Shown: one piece after another, positions 48,403 to 60,523 of the stretch
How the letters are laid out: every line of letters starts with the position of its first letter
Numbering within the stretch: the first letter of the stretch is position 1
DNA from: Streptomyces rhizosphaerihabitans
GTDB lineage: Bacteria > Actinomycetota > Actinomycetes > Streptomycetales > Streptomycetaceae
Assembly (NCBI RefSeq): GCF_025399795.1
Contig: NZ_JAODTZ010000009.1
Location: 1-64,000 of the forward strand
Length of the DNA stretch: 64,000 bases
Direction: 5' to 3'
Translations under genes and position numbers: made by a program
The notes under the pieces: model-generated
Told to the model about the DNA's origin: nothing
Databases searched by the model: none
The model's input: only the letters and a program-made list of their open reading frames with translations

Positions 48403-49293
48403 ATGCCTTCCTCCGCTTCCGGCGCCCCCGACAAGAACGCCGCGCCCCCGCTTCCCGAGCCCCTGCGCGTTCCCGTGGCCGACTCGCACACCCACCTCGA
48501 CATGCAGTCCGGCACCGTCGAGGAGGGCCTCGCCAAGGCCGCGGCGGTCGGTGTGACGACGGTCGTCCAGGTCGGCTGTGACGTGAAGGGCTCGCGCTGG
48601 GCGGCCGAGACGGCGGCCGCGCACGACGCCGTCCACGCCACTGTCGCCCTGCACCCCAACGAAGCGCCCCGGATCGTGCACGGTGACCCCGACGGATGGT
48701 CCCGCCAGGGGGCCAGGCAGCCGGGCGGCGACGCCGCGCTGGACGAGGCACTCGCGGAGATCGACCGCCTCGCCGCCCTCCCGCACGTCAAGGGCGTCGG
48801 CGAGACCGGCCTGGACCACTTCCGCACCGGGCCCGAGGGCAAGGAGGCGCAGGAGCGCTCCTTCCGTGCCCACATCGAGATCGCCAAGCGGCACGGCAAG
48901 GCCCTGGTCATCCACGACCGCGACGCCCACGCCGACGTCCTGCGCATCCTCAAGGAGGAGGGCGCCCCGGAGCGGACCGTCTTCCACTGCTACTCCGGCG
49001 ACGCCGACATGGCCGCGGTCTGCGCCCGCGCCGGCTACTTCATGTCCTTCGCCGGCAACATGACCTTCAAGAACGCCCAGCCGCTGCGCGACGCGCTGGC
49101 CGTGGCCCCGCTCGAACTCGTCCTCGTCGAGACCGACGCGCCCTTCCTGACCCCCGTCCCGTACCGCGGACGGCCCAACGCGCCGTATCTCATTCCGGTC
49201 ACGGTGCGCGCCATGGCCGCGGTGCGTGGGATCGGCGAAGACACGCTGGCGACCTCGATCTCCGCCAATACGGCGCGCGCGTTCGATTACTGA
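48403..49293 (+). CDS. tatD: TatD family metal-dependent hydrolase (DNase)
   Basis: A 296-residue TIM-barrel metallohydrolase. Metal-binding motif ADSHTHLDM, then ALHPNEAPRI, GETGLDHFR, ALVIHDRDAHADVL, TVFHCYSGD and LVETDAPFLTPVPYRGRPNA, all family hallmarks. Such enzymes trim DNA or RNA 3' ends. The first 25 residues are disordered. Immediately upstream of rpf in the conserved actinobacterial order tatD-rpf-rsmA-ispE. Confidence 0.94.
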   Translation: MPSSASGAPDKNAAPPLPEPLRVPVADSHTHLDMQSGTVEEGLAKAAAVGVTTVVQVGCDVKGSRWAAETAAAHDAVHATVALHPNEAPRIVHGDPDGWSRQGARQPGGDAALDEALAEIDRLAALPHVKGVGETGLDHFRTGPEGKEAQERSFRAHIEIAKRHGKALVIHDRDAHADVLRILKEEGAPERTVFHCYSGDADMAAVCARAGYFMSFAGNMTFKNAQPLRDALAVAPLELVLVETDAPFLTPVPYRGRPNAPYLIPVTVRAMAAVRGIGEDTLATSISANTARAFDY

Positions 49294-49440
49294 CCCATAA
49301 CGGTCCCCGGGGTTTCCCCCGGCCGGACACGGGTCTTTCGCGAGGGAGTGTCGCGACACAGCGTAGTCGCGTTGCTTTGGAGAGTGACGACCGCTCCGCT
49401 AGGTTCTGGTCGCCCGATCCGGACCCTGGAGCGTGTCGTC

Positions 49441-51165
49441 GTGAGCAGCTCGCGGTACGAGCAGTACGAGACGTATGGACCGACCGGTGGCGACGAAGCC
49501 ACCATCGTCGTCGTCGGCGTTGCCGGTGTCGCCGCCGCGGCCGGTGCGTCCGCCGCGGCGGACCCGCTCGGCGTGCATGGCGTGCCAGGTGTGCTCGGCA
49601 TGTCCGGCGCGCCTGGCGTGTTCGACGTGCGTGACGCGTCCGAGGGGCCCGGCGCGGTCCGTGCGGCCGGTGCGCCCCACCCCGGCTACGAGGAGTACTC
49701 GGGCTCCGCGGAGTACCCGCGCTACGGGCCGTACGGCCAGGGCCGACCGGACCCTTACCGCCCGGCGTACGAGACGCGCGCGCCCGAGCCCGCGGCACCG
49801 AACGCGCCCCGTGTGCCCGGGGCGCCCGGGGTGCCCGGTGTGCCCGGGGTGCCTGGTGTACGGGGCGTATTCGGTGCGCCCGATGCGCCGACCGAGCCCA
49901 GCCTTCCGTGTCAGGCGGCGGACACCGTGGCCATCACGATCCCTGCGGCCCCTGTGACCCCTGCGGGCGGTACAGGCTGCACGGACGGCGCCGACGGGCG
50001 TGAGGGGGTGCGCGTGGCGGGTGGGCGGGCCGAGGCACGTCGCGCGGCCCGGCGCAGGCGCATCCCGGAACGCCCCGAATCCCTGCGCCGGCTGATCCCG
50101 CAGGCCCTGGTCGTGGCCTTCCTGGCCGGCGGCACCTCCGCGTTCGTCGCCGGCGACAAGGCGATCGACCTCAGCGTCGACGGCCGACCGCGCACCCTGC
50201 ACACCTTCGCGGACGACGTGACGGAACTGCTCGCGGACGAAGGCGTGAAGGTCGGCGCGCACGACGTGGTCGCGCCCACCCCCGGCACCGGCCTCACCGA
50301 CGGGGACGAGGTAGCGGTGCGCTACGGGCGCCCGGTGCACCTCACCCTCGACGGGGAGCGGCGCAGGGTGTGGACGACGGCGCACACCGTGGACGGGGCG
50401 CTCAGCCAGCTGGGGGTGCGCGCCGAGGGCGCGTACCTGTCGACCTCGCGCTCCCAGCGCATCGGGCGCCAGGGCCTCGCGCTCGACGTGCGGACCGAGC
50501 GCGCGGTCACGATCATGGCCGACGGCCGGGCACGGACGATCCGCACGAACGCCGCGAGCGTCGGGGAGGCCGTCCACGAGGCCGGGATCACCCTGCACGG
50601 ACAGGACATGACCTCGGTGCCGGCCGGGAGCTTCCCGCGGGACGGGCAGACCGTCACGGTCCTGCGGGTCACCGGGGCCAAGGAGGTCCGCGAGGTACCG
50701 ATTCCGTTCGATGTGCGGCGGGCGGACGACTCCTCGCTGTTCAAGGGCATCGAGGTCGTCGAACGTCCCGGTCGGTACGGAGCGCTGCGCGTCACGTACA
50801 CCCTGCGCACCGTCAACGGCGTCAAGCAGAGGCCGCGCCCAGTCCGGTCCGAGGTGGTGCGGCAGCCGCAGAACCAGCTGGTCAGGGTCGGCACGAAGCC
50901 GCATCCCCCGTCCACCGGCGACGCCGACCACCTGAACTGGTCCGGCCTCGCAGCGTGCGAGTCCGGAGGCCGGCCCGGCGCCGTGGACCCGTCCGGCACC
51001 TACGGCGGCCTCTACCAGTTCGACACCCACACCTGGCACACGCTCGGCGGCAGGGGGCGCCCCCAGGACGCCCCGGCCGCGGAACAGACCCTCCGGGCGA
51101 AGAAGCTGTACGCGCGCCGGGGAACGAGTCCCTGGCCGCACTGCGGGCCACGGCTGCACGGCTGA
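49441..51165 (+). CDS. Resuscitation-promoting factor (RpfB type)
   Basis: A 574-residue wall-active protein. A long low-complexity cytosolic leader (Gly/Val/Pro collagen-like repeats [10 protein letters not shown] near residue 125; Tyr/Pro-rich parts) precedes a membrane segment at about 220-235 ([19 protein letters not shown]). Then come repeated DUF348 domains (about 240-400), a G5 domain (about 400-480) and a C-terminal Rpf transglycosylase-like domain with [37 protein letters not shown] and ACES catalytic Glu. Such proteins cleave peptidoglycan during growth resumption or germination. GTG 49441 is chosen; an alternative GTG lies two codons up. Confidence 0.93.
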   Translation: MSSSRYEQYETYGPTGGDEATIVVVGVAGVAAAAGASAAADPLGVHGVPGVLGMSGAPGVFDVRDASEGPGAVRAAGAPHPGYEEYSGSAEYPRYGPYGQGRPDPYRPAYETRAPEPAAPNAPRVPGAPGVPGVPGVPGVRGVFGAPDAPTEPSLPCQAADTVAITIPAAPVTPAGGTGCTDGADGREGVRVAGGRAEARRAARRRRIPERPESLRRLIPQALVVAFLAGGTSAFVAGDKAIDLSVDGRPRTLHTFADDVTELLADEGVKVGAHDVVAPTPGTGLTDGDEVAVRYGRPVHLTLDGERRRVWTTAHTVDGALSQLGVRAEGAYLSTSRSQRIGRQGLALDVRTERAVTIMADGRARTIRTNAASVGEAVHEAGITLHGQDMTSVPAGSFPRDGQTVTVLRVTGAKEVREVPIPFDVRRADDSSLFKGIEVVERPGRYGALRVTYTLRTVNGVKQRPRPVRSEVVRQPQNQLVRVGTKPHPPSTGDADHLNWSGLAACESGGRPGAVDPSGTYGGLYQFDTHTWHTLGGRGRPQDAPAAEQTLRAKKLYARRGTSPWPHCGPRLHG

Positions 51166-51191
51166 GGCCGGAGCCCCCGTACCCTTGGCTC

Positions 51192-52139
51192 GTGACCAGC
51201 CCCACCTCCGACGCCCTCCTGGGCCCCGCCGAGATCCGCGAACTCGCGGCAGCCCTCGGCGTACGGCCCACCAAGCAGCGCGGCCAGAACTTCGTGATCG
51301 ACGCCAACACGGTGCGCCGCATCGTGCGGACCGCCGAGGTGCGGCCCGACGACGTGGTCGTGGAGGTGGGTCCCGGCCTCGGTTCGCTGACGCTCGGCCT
51401 GCTGGAGACGGCGGACCGGGTCGTCGCCGTCGAGATCGACGACGTCCTCGCGGGCGCGCTCCCCGCGACGGTCGCGGCCCGCATGCCGGAGCGGGCCGAC
51501 CGGTTCTCGCTGGTGCACTCGGACGCCATGCAGGTCCGGGAACTGCCGGGCCCGCCCCCGACCGCGCTGGTCGCGAACCTCCCGTACAACGTCGCCGTGC
51601 CCGTCCTGCTGCACATGCTCGACACCTTCCCGACGATCGAGCGCACGCTCGTGATGGTCCAGGCGGAGGTCGCCGACCGGCTCGCCGCCCCGCCCGGCTC
51701 GAAGGTGTACGGCGTGCCGTCCGTGAAGGCGAACTGGTACGCCGAGGTGAAGCGGGCCGGATCCATCGGACGCAATGTCTTCTGGCCGGCGCCCAACGTC
51801 GACAGCGGACTCGTGTCGCTCACCCGGCGTGCCGAGCCGATCTCCACGACCGCCCGGAAGAACGACGTGTTCGCGGCCGTCGACGCGGCCTTCGCGCAGC
51901 GACGCAAGACCCTGCGGGCCGCCCTCGCCGGATGGGCCGGTTCGGCCCCGGCCGCCGAGGCCGCGCTCGTCGCCGCCGGTGTCTCCCCGCAGGCCCGCGG
52001 CGAGTCCCTGACGGTCGAGGAGTTCGCCCGGATCGCGGAGAACCGCGGTGAGGCGAGCGGTGCGGACACCAGGAACGCCCGCCGCTACCGCCCCGAGAAC
52101 GCCGAGAACGCCGAGAACGAGGAGTCGACCCAGCCGTGA
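51192..52139 (+). CDS. rsmA: 16S rRNA (adenine1518/1519-N6) dimethyltransferase RsmA/KsgA
   Basis: A 315-residue Ksg[22 protein letters not shown]-binding [19 protein letters not shown], catalytic [11 protein letters not shown], and [13 protein letters not shown] are in place. Starts GTG 27 bp after rpf and overlaps ispE by 4 bp. A C-terminal tail with [10 protein letters not shown] repeats extends past the usual end. Confidence 0.96.
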   Translation: MTSPTSDALLGPAEIRELAAALGVRPTKQRGQNFVIDANTVRRIVRTAEVRPDDVVVEVGPGLGSLTLGLLETADRVVAVEIDDVLAGALPATVAARMPERADRFSLVHSDAMQVRELPGPPPTALVANLPYNVAVPVLLHMLDTFPTIERTLVMVQAEVADRLAAPPGSKVYGVPSVKANWYAEVKRAGSIGRNVFWPAPNVDSGLVSLTRRAEPISTTARKNDVFAAVDAAFAQRRKTLRAALAGWAGSAPAAEAALVAAGVSPQARGESLTVEEFARIAENRGEASGADTRNARRYRPENAENAENEESTQP

Positions 52140-53035
52140 CGGAGACGGTGACGGTACGCGTCCCTGCCAAGGTCAACGTCCAGCTCGCGGTCGGCGGCGC
52201 ACGCCCCGACGGCTTCCACGACCTGGCCAACGTGTTCCTCGCGGTCGGCCTGTACGACGAGGTGACGGTCACCGCCGCGGACGAACTGCGCGTCACCTGC
52301 GCGGGCCCGGACGCCGCACAGGTGCCCCTGGACCGCACGAACCTCGCGGCCCGCGCGGCCGTCGAACTCGCCCGCCGGTACGGCATCGACCCGGCCGTCC
52401 ATCTCCACATCGACAAGGACATCCCCGTCGCCGGCGGCATGGCCGGCGGCAGCGCGGACGGAGCCGGCGCGCTGCTCGCCTGCGACGCGCTGTGGGGCAC
52501 GAACGCCTCGCGCGACGAACTCCTCGGCATCTGCGCCGAGTTGGGCAGCGATGTGCCGTTCTCCCTGGTGGGCGGGGCGGCACTCGGCACCGGGCGCGGT
52601 GAGCAGTTGCGTGCACTGGAGGTCGGCGGGACCTTCCACTGGGTCTTCGCGATGGCCGAGCGCGGGCTGTCGACCCCGGCGGTCTTCCGGGAGTTCGACC
52701 GGATGAACCATGGCCTGCGCGTTCCGGAGCCGGTCGCCTCGCAGGACCTGCTGGACGCGCTGGCGAAGGGGGACGCCGGGGCGCTCGCGCGCACCGTCTC
52801 CAACGACCTCCAGCCCGCGGCCCTCTCCCTCTTCCCGGCCCTCGCCGACACCCTCGCGGCGGGCCGCGCGGCCGGTGCCCTGGCCGCGCTCGTCTCCGGC
52901 TCGGGCCCGACCACGGCCTTCCTCGCCCCCGACGCGGGGTCCGCGAAGACGATCGCCGGGGCCCTTCTCGCCTCGGGCACCTGCCGTTCGGCACGCGTCA
53001 CCCAGAGCCCGGCGCCCGGCGCGACGGTGCTCTGA
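52136..53035 (+). CDS. ispE: 4-diphosphocytidyl-2-C-methyl-D-erythritol kinase IspE
   Basis: A 299-residue GHMP kinase of the MEP isoprenoid pathway. [20 protein letters not shown] and FHDLANVF at the N-terminus, ATP loop [28 protein letters not shown] and [11 protein letters not shown] near the C-terminus. GTG overlaps the rsmA stop. Confidence 0.96.
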   Translation: MTETVTVRVPAKVNVQLAVGGARPDGFHDLANVFLAVGLYDEVTVTAADELRVTCAGPDAAQVPLDRTNLAARAAVELARRYGIDPAVHLHIDKDIPVAGGMAGGSADGAGALLACDALWGTNASRDELLGICAELGSDVPFSLVGGAALGTGRGEQLRALEVGGTFHWVFAMAERGLSTPAVFREFDRMNHGLRVPEPVASQDLLDALAKGDAGALARTVSNDLQPAALSLFPALADTLAAGRAAGALAALVSGSGPTTAFLAPDAGSAKTIAGALLASGTCRSARVTQSPAPGATVL

Positions 53036-53110
53036 CGTCCACCCGGGGTGCTCTGACGTCCACCCGGGGGTGGTCCGGCGTCGGCCCGGGGGTGGTCCGA
53101 GGTCGGTCCG
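53034..53110. repeat. Short tandem repeats downstream of ispE
   Basis: Imperfect 18-22 bp units of CTGACGTCCACCCGGG and GGTGGTCCGACGTCGGCCCGGG type. The remaining gap to the ABC-F gene (to 53344) has no gene. Confidence 0.7.
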
Positions 53111-53344
53111 ACGGCGGCTCCGGAATCGGTCTGACGGCGCCACGGATCGGTCTGACGGCGTTCCGGAGGCGGCCCGTACGGCGGGGCTCGGACGGTGTGT
53201 GCGTCCTGCCGGACGGGGTGCGGCGGGCGGGCTGTCCCGCCCCCGGGAGGCGGGGCCGGGACGGGGCGGCGTACGGCACGGCTCGGCGCCCGCACCGCGC
53301 GGACTACTCTTGAGGGTCGATCGTCCCCCTTGTTCAGGAGAGAA

Positions 53345-55150
<1,806 letters not shown>

Positions 55151-55178
55151 CACCGAGGGGCGCACGCCCTTCGGCGAG

Positions 55179-55214
55179 CTCGTGGTGCCTCCCGGGGCGC
55201 GGAGGCACCACGAG
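55179..55214 (+). terminator. Hairpin terminator after the ABC-F gene
   Basis: 14-bp perfect arms (CTCGTGGTGCCTCC and its complement), 8-nt loop. The following 55215-55562 holds no gene beyond the promoter region of the next ORF. Confidence 0.88.
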
Positions 55215-55562
55215 CAGGCGCGCTCGTCCGGCGTGCACAACCCGCCGATGGGCGTGGAATTCCCGTCAGGCGCCCCCGAGTTGCAGTATGCGCCCCTCCC
55301 CGCCGCGCCCCTCGCCCTCCTCGCTGTGCCCCTCGCGGCGTTGAACCCACCTTGCTCGCCCGGCGTGAAGGGCACGTGAAGGCGCGTAACGACGGCATCA
55401 CAGCCCGGTTCTCCCTTGGGAACAGGGCGCGCACCGGCCCCCTGCCCGCGCCCCCCAAAGTGATAGAAAGAGCGGTCTGAGAACAGTCTGAGAACCACCG
55501 GACGAGGCGCGAATCCAGCGCCGCCGGTGGGGCGCCACATCAGTGAAGAGGGGGAAGCGCTG

Positions 55563-57524
55563 ATGAGTCAGCCGCCGAGTCAGCCGCCGCAGGGTGGTTT
55601 CGGAGCACCGCAGGACCAGTCGCCGACGGGTGGGGCCGACGCTTCGCGGGACCCGCGGTCGCAGGGTGGTTTCGGTGCACCCCAGGGCGAACCGCAGGGC
55701 CCGCCGCACAGCGCACCGCAAGGTGCGCCGCAGGGCGTGTCACAGGACCCGCGTTCGCAGGGCGCGCCCCCCGGTCCGCCCGCCGCGCCACAGGGCACGC
55801 CCCCTCCCCCCGCGCAGCCGCCCCAGGCGCCCGCGCCCCAGTACGCTCCGCCGGCCGGGTCCCCGCAGCCCGGCTACGGATATCCCCAGCAGCCCGGCCC
55901 CCACACCCAGCCGGGCCCGTACGGCCAGCCCCAGCAGGCAGGTCCGTACGGCCAGCCTCAGCAGCCAGGTCCGTACGGCCAGCCCGGGCCCTACGGATAC
56001 GGGCAGCAGCCGGGGTACGGGTACCCGCCCCAGGCGCCGTACCCGGGCGCGCCCGGCACCCCGCCGCCCGGTGGTCCGGGCGGGGGCTCGAAGAACCCGT
56101 TCAAGGGCAGGCCCGCGCTCGTCATCGCCGCCGCGGTGGCCGGGCTGCTCGTCGTCGGCGGCACCGTATGGGCCGTCGCCGCCGGTGGTGACGACGGGAA
56201 GAAGCCCGTCGCGCAGCAGAGCCCGAGCCACAGCCCGACCACGTCCGCGTCGGACGACCCGGTCAACCCCGGTGACGGCAGCGGCGACGGCGGCCAGGAC
56301 GAGGACAACCTGAACGCGGGCCGCAAGGCGGGCGAGGCGAAGGTCCTCTGGTACAAGTCGGCACCCGACGCGCCCGGTTCGGGTGCCGACGCCCCAGGGA
56401 TGTGGATCACCGGCAAGACGGCGGTGAAGGCGGCCTACAAGCAGCTCTTCGCGTTCAACGTCGGCGACGGCAAGCCCACTTGGGACGCGCTGACGTTCCC
56501 GCAGAAGATCTGCGCGGTCACCCCGCAGAAGACGGCCGACGACAAGGTCGTCATCGCCTACATGAGCGGTGCCGCCAGCAGCGCCAAGTGCAACCAGCTC
56601 CAGCAGATCGACCTGAACACCGGCGCCAAGGGCTGGAGCGGGAAGGTCGCGGACGGCACCCTTTTCGACAGCACGCTCACGGTCGAACTGTCCATCACCG
56701 GCCACACGTTGACGGTCGGCCGCTCGATGTCGGGAACGGCGTACGACGTCTCCAGCGGCAAGAAGCTGTGGGACAAGGAGAAGTACGGCGCCGGCTGCTA
56801 CCCGGCGGGATTCGCGGGCGGCCCCAAGCTGCTCGCCGTCTCGTCCTGCGGGGCCGGCAGCGACACCGAACACGACGAGGTGCAGGAACTGGACCCGGCC
56901 ACCGGCAAGGCCAGGTGGACGACGAAGATGCCCAAGGGCTGGCGGGTCCAACGCGCCTATTCCGTGGACCCGGTGGTGCTCTATCTGACCAACGACGCGA
57001 AGAAGACGGTGAACATCACCGTGCTGAAGGACAACGGCGATCTGCGCTCGCAGCTCAAGAGCGACGACGGCTTCGCGCCCGAGTGCGGCTTCGCGATCCT
57101 CAACCGCGACCTGACCGGCTGCTTCGGCGCCGTCGCCGACGCCGACACGCTCTATCTGCCGACCGAGGCGAAGAGCGGGCCCAACGAGGTCGTCGCGTTC
57201 AGCCTCGCGACCGGCAAGGAGAAGTGGCGCGTCAAGTCCCCGGCGGACGCGGCGATGATGCCGATGAAGACGGACGGTACGCATCTCATCGCCTACGTCG
57301 AGGCGTCGTACGACGGCGGCGGCCGCATCGTGTCGGTTCCGACGACCGGCGGCGGTCACGCCCTCACCGAGCTGCTCCGGAACCCGCAGGGCACCGCGAA
57401 CATCGAGACCGGCTTCTACTCGAAGGCCGTCGACTACGTGGACGGACGCTTCTACATCTCCACCACCCGGCTGACGGGCAATGACCAGGCGAAGGAGAAG
57501 CTGATGCTGGCCTACGGCAAGTGA
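55563..57524 (+). CDS. Membrane-anchored PQQ-type beta-propeller protein (copy 1)
   Basis: A 653-residue protein. Residues 1-180 are Pro/Gln/Gly/Tyr-rich and disordered with repeated GGFGAPQ and QPGPYGQP units. A single membrane helix follows at about 190-215 (PALVIAAAVAGLLVVGGTVW), then a Ser/Thr/Asp linker and an extracellular PQQ-like beta-propeller (blades such as ATGKARWTTKMPKGW and LATGKEKWRVKSPADA). Proteins with this layout often sense or scaffold at the wall; the actual role is unknown. A paralogue follows directly. Confidence 0.82.
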   Translation: MSQPPSQPPQGGFGAPQDQSPTGGADASRDPRSQGGFGAPQGEPQGPPHSAPQGAPQGVSQDPRSQGAPPGPPAAPQGTPPPPAQPPQAPAPQYAPPAGSPQPGYGYPQQPGPHTQPGPYGQPQQAGPYGQPQQPGPYGQPGPYGYGQQPGYGYPPQAPYPGAPGTPPPGGPGGGSKNPFKGRPALVIAAAVAGLLVVGGTVWAVAAGGDDGKKPVAQQSPSHSPTTSASDDPVNPGDGSGDGGQDEDNLNAGRKAGEAKVLWYKSAPDAPGSGADAPGMWITGKTAVKAAYKQLFAFNVGDGKPTWDALTFPQKICAVTPQKTADDKVVIAYMSGAASSAKCNQLQQIDLNTGAKGWSGKVADGTLFDSTLTVELSITGHTLTVGRSMSGTAYDVSSGKKLWDKEKYGAGCYPAGFAGGPKLLAVSSCGAGSDTEHDEVQELDPATGKARWTTKMPKGWRVQRAYSVDPVVLYLTNDAKKTVNITVLKDNGDLRSQLKSDDGFAPECGFAILNRDLTGCFGAVADADTLYLPTEAKSGPNEVVAFSLATGKEKWRVKSPADAAMMPMKTDGTHLIAYVEASYDGGGRIVSVPTTGGGHALTELLRNPQGTANIETGFYSKAVDYVDGRFYISTTRLTGNDQAKEKLMLAYGK

Positions 57525-57603
57525 CCGACGCCCACCCTCCGTTCCGTCGCGCCCCGCACGCGCACAGGCCCGCCGTCCCAACGCATCCCGAGGTACTCAC
57601 GTC

Positions 57604-59502
57604 ATGAGCCAGCCGCCCCCGCCACCGCCGAACGAGCCCCCGAAGGGCTTCGGCGCACCGCAGGACCCTTCCCCGGGCTCTCAGCAGAGTTCGAGCGGGG
57701 GAGACCCCGACCCCGGCGGCTTCGGCGCACCGCAGGACGCGCCGTCCGGCGGTTTCGGGGCCCCGCAGGACCCGCCTCCGGGCGGCTTCGGCGCGCCGAC
57801 GCCTCCTCCGCCCGCCCCGGGCCCCGGCTACGGCTATCCGCAGACGGCGCCGCCCGCGGCCCCGCCGCAGCAGCCGTACGGCTACCCGCAGACGCAGCCC
57901 CCGGCCCAGCCGGGCTACGGCTACCCGGGCCAGCCGCAGCCCCCGTACGGCTACCCGGCCCAGCCGGGCTACGGCTACCCGCAGCCGCAGCCGCAGACCA
58001 CGCCGATGCAGCCGCAGGTTCCGCAAGGGGGCGGCGGGCGGAAGGTCAACAGCCAGGTGGCCATCATCGTGGCGGCCGTGGTTGCCGTCGCACTGATCGT
58101 CGGCGGCGGCGTCCTGTACTCCCAGCACTCGAAGAGCGACAAGAACAACGCCGGGGGATCGAGCGGCGGCACCGGTGGCTCCGGCGGCAAGGGTGCCGAC
58201 GGCAAGGGCGGCGACGCCAGCGGTTCCAACGGCAAGGAGAAGGCGTCGGCCGACACCGGCTCCACGCTGCTGTTCCAGATCCCCGCGCCGGCCGTGGCCA
58301 AGGACATCAACAGCGTGACCACGGCCGGCTCCTGGCTCACCGACAAGGTGTACGCCAAGACCGGCAACGCCGAGATCAACGGCTACGACCCGGACTCGGG
58401 CGCCAAGACCTGGACGATCAAGCTCCCCGGCCCGGTGTGCCAGGCCAGTCGGCACAGCACGGACGCCGACCGCACGGCGATCATCTACGAGCCGGCCATG
58501 CCCACCAAGGCCCAGCCCTCGCATGGATGCACTCAGCTCGCCGCCGTCGACCTCGACGCCGGCAAGAAGCTGTGGACCCGGACGATCAAGTCCGGTGACG
58601 AGTCGATCAACCTCGACAACGTGACGGTCAGCGGGAACACGGTCGCCGCGGGCAGCACCGGCGGTGGCGGCGCGTTCGACATCTCCACCGGCAAGGCCCT
58701 GTGGGCGCCGAAGTCCGGCGACAGCTGCTACGACTCGGGCTACGGCGGCGGCGACAAGCTGGTCGCGGTCCGCAAGTGCGGCGAGTACGGCAGTACGCGC
58801 CAGCTGCACATCCAGACCATCGACCCGAAGTCCGGGACGGTGATCTCCGAGTACAAGATGTCGCCCGGCATCGAGTACGCCAGTGTCGTCTCCACCGACC
58901 CGCTGGTGGTGGCCGCCGACGTCGGGGACTCCGCCGGTGACGGCAGCGGCATCTCGGACTTCTTCTCCATCGACAACAAGACCGGCAAGCTGCGGTCGAA
59001 GATCTCGGCGCCCGGCAAGTCGTACGCGGCCCGCTGCGACGGCATCACCAGGATCGAGTACTGCAACTCGCTCGCCGTAGGCAACGACAAGCTGTACATC
59101 CCGACGGAGGAGCACGACGGCACCAGCGACTACAGCCGGACCAACGAGATCGTCGCCTTCGACCTGGCGAACGGGAAGCAGACCGGACAGCGCGCGGACG
59201 CGGGCGACGGCTACACCATCACCCCGCTGCGCATGGACGGCACCAGCCTCCTCGCGTACAAGCGGCCGCCGTACGACAAGGGCGGGCAGATCGTCTCGGT
59301 CGACGGGACCTCCTTCAAGGAGACCGTGCTCATGGAGAACCCGGCGACCCAGGCGACGCGTGACGCGGAGTCGAGCATGCTCCCGGAGTACGCGGAGATC
59401 CTCTACCGTGACGGCCGGCTGTACATGTCCCAGGTCTACGCGAGCAAGCCGACCTCCTCGGACGACAAGGCGTACCTGGCGATCGCCTTCGGAACGAAGT
59501 AA
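57604..59502 (+). CDS. Membrane-anchored PQQ-type beta-propeller protein (copy 2)
   Basis: A 632-residue paralogue of the preceding gene. It has the same architecture: Pro/Gly/Tyr/Gln-rich cytosolic leader (GFGAPQD units, then PGYGYP/PPYGYP repeats), a membrane helix at about 152-172 (VAIIVAAVVAVALIVGGGVL), a Gly/Ser/Lys linker and a PQQ-like propeller (NGYDPDSGAKTWTIKLP, VDLDAGKKLWTRTI). Probably co-transcribed. Sequence divergence in the propeller suggests distinct ligands. Confidence 0.82.
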   Translation: MSQPPPPPPNEPPKGFGAPQDPSPGSQQSSSGGDPDPGGFGAPQDAPSGGFGAPQDPPPGGFGAPTPPPPAPGPGYGYPQTAPPAAPPQQPYGYPQTQPPAQPGYGYPGQPQPPYGYPAQPGYGYPQPQPQTTPMQPQVPQGGGGRKVNSQVAIIVAAVVAVALIVGGGVLYSQHSKSDKNNAGGSSGGTGGSGGKGADGKGGDASGSNGKEKASADTGSTLLFQIPAPAVAKDINSVTTAGSWLTDKVYAKTGNAEINGYDPDSGAKTWTIKLPGPVCQASRHSTDADRTAIIYEPAMPTKAQPSHGCTQLAAVDLDAGKKLWTRTIKSGDESINLDNVTVSGNTVAAGSTGGGGAFDISTGKALWAPKSGDSCYDSGYGGGDKLVAVRKCGEYGSTRQLHIQTIDPKSGTVISEYKMSPGIEYASVVSTDPLVVAADVGDSAGDGSGISDFFSIDNKTGKLRSKISAPGKSYAARCDGITRIEYCNSLAVGNDKLYIPTEEHDGTSDYSRTNEIVAFDLANGKQTGQRADAGDGYTITPLRMDGTSLLAYKRPPYDKGGQIVSVDGTSFKETVLMENPATQATRDAESSMLPEYAEILYRDGRLYMSQVYASKPTSSDDKAYLAIAFGTK

Positions 59503-59566
59503 GGCGATCATCTTCGAAAGAATGCGGTGATCGTTCTCCGAATGAATTCGTTCGGGCCGGAACATC

Positions 59567-59606
59567 GCGTGCGGCCCCGTCCCTGCTCAGGGGCGGGGCC
59601 GCACGC
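59567..59606 (+). terminator. Hairpin terminator after the PQQ pair
   Basis: Arms GCGTGCGGCCCCG and CGGGGCCGCACGC plus inner CCC/GGG pairing around a short loop. Confidence 0.88.
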
Positions 59607-59778
59607 GTACCCCTCATCACTCCCTATTGGGAGGGATTTCGATATTCCGGGGCACTTCTCTCCAGTAGGGGAAGCGCAACGTCGAACAAGCGTGTAGCTT
59701 CCGGGGGATGGAGAGCCGGGGGGCTCCTAATCCACGGGGAACCAGTGGGGATGCTTGGGGGGACTGGGGGGTTGCCTG

Positions 59779-60492
59779 ATGGGAGTCCGGCTCATGGTGG
59801 TCGACGACCACCGACTGCTCGCCGAGGCGTTGGCCTCGGCATTGAAGCTGCGCGGGCACCGGGTGCTCGCCGCGGCCGCGCCCGCCGCGGGGGCGGCGGA
59901 GCTGGTGATCACACGGGCACCCGAGGTGTGCCTGATCGGTACGGCGACACCCGCCGAGCCGGGGATCTTCGACCCGGTGGTGCGGATCAAACGGGAGCGC
60001 CCCCAGGTGGCGGTCCTGGTGCTCGGCCCGGTACCGAACCCGCGCGGGATCGCCGCCGCGTTCGCCGCCGGCGCCTCCGGCTACGTACGCCATGACGAAC
60101 GCATAGAGGGCGTCGAGCGCGCGATCATGAAGGCGAGGGCGGGCGAGGCCGCCGTGGCCCCGCAACTGCTCCAGGGTGCCTTCAGTGAACTGCTCAACCC
60201 TGCCGCCCAGCCCGACGACGAGGGCCAGCGGCTGCTCCAGATGCTCACGCCCCGCGAGGTCGAGGTCCTGGTGCGGGTCGCCGACGGGGAGGACACCCGA
60301 CTCATCGCGGCCGGCATGGGCATCGCGCCGTCCACGGCCCGCACCCATGTCCAGCGGGTCCTGATGAAACTGGGCGTGGGCTCCCGTCTAGAAGCGGCGG
60401 CACTCGCGGCCCGCACGGGACTCCTGGACCGGGCGGGCCCGCTCCCGCTCCCGGCACAGGCGCCGCACGGGGACATGGACAACTCCCCCTGA
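59779..60492 (+). CDS. Atypical LuxR/NarL-type response regulator
   Basis: A 237-residue protein with an N-terminal receiver-like domain (LMVVDDHRLLAEALASALKL) and a C-terminal LuxR HTH (LTPREVEVLVRVADGEDTRL followed by MGIAPSTARTHVQRVLMKLG). The acidic pocket DD is present, but the phospho-acceptor Asp at the end of beta3 is missing (VCLIGTATPAEPG), and the conserved Lys is replaced (ASGYVRHDER). It probably works without classical phosphorylation. No histidine kinase gene is adjacent. Confidence 0.87.
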   Translation: MGVRLMVVDDHRLLAEALASALKLRGHRVLAAAAPAAGAAELVITRAPEVCLIGTATPAEPGIFDPVVRIKRERPQVAVLVLGPVPNPRGIAAAFAAGASGYVRHDERIEGVERAIMKARAGEAAVAPQLLQGAFSELLNPAAQPDDEGQRLLQMLTPREVEVLVRVADGEDTRLIAAGMGIAPSTARTHVQRVLMKLGVGSRLEAAALAARTGLLDRAGPLPLPAQAPHGDMDNSP

Positions 60493-60523
60493 GGCGAAGG
60501 GGGTCAGCGGGGCCGCGAAGGGG

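Noticed and set aside
49294..49440. c-di-AMP (ydaO) riboswitch upstream of the rpf gene
   Set aside because: The leader is too short and lacks the conserved riboswitch core; no such element could be supported.
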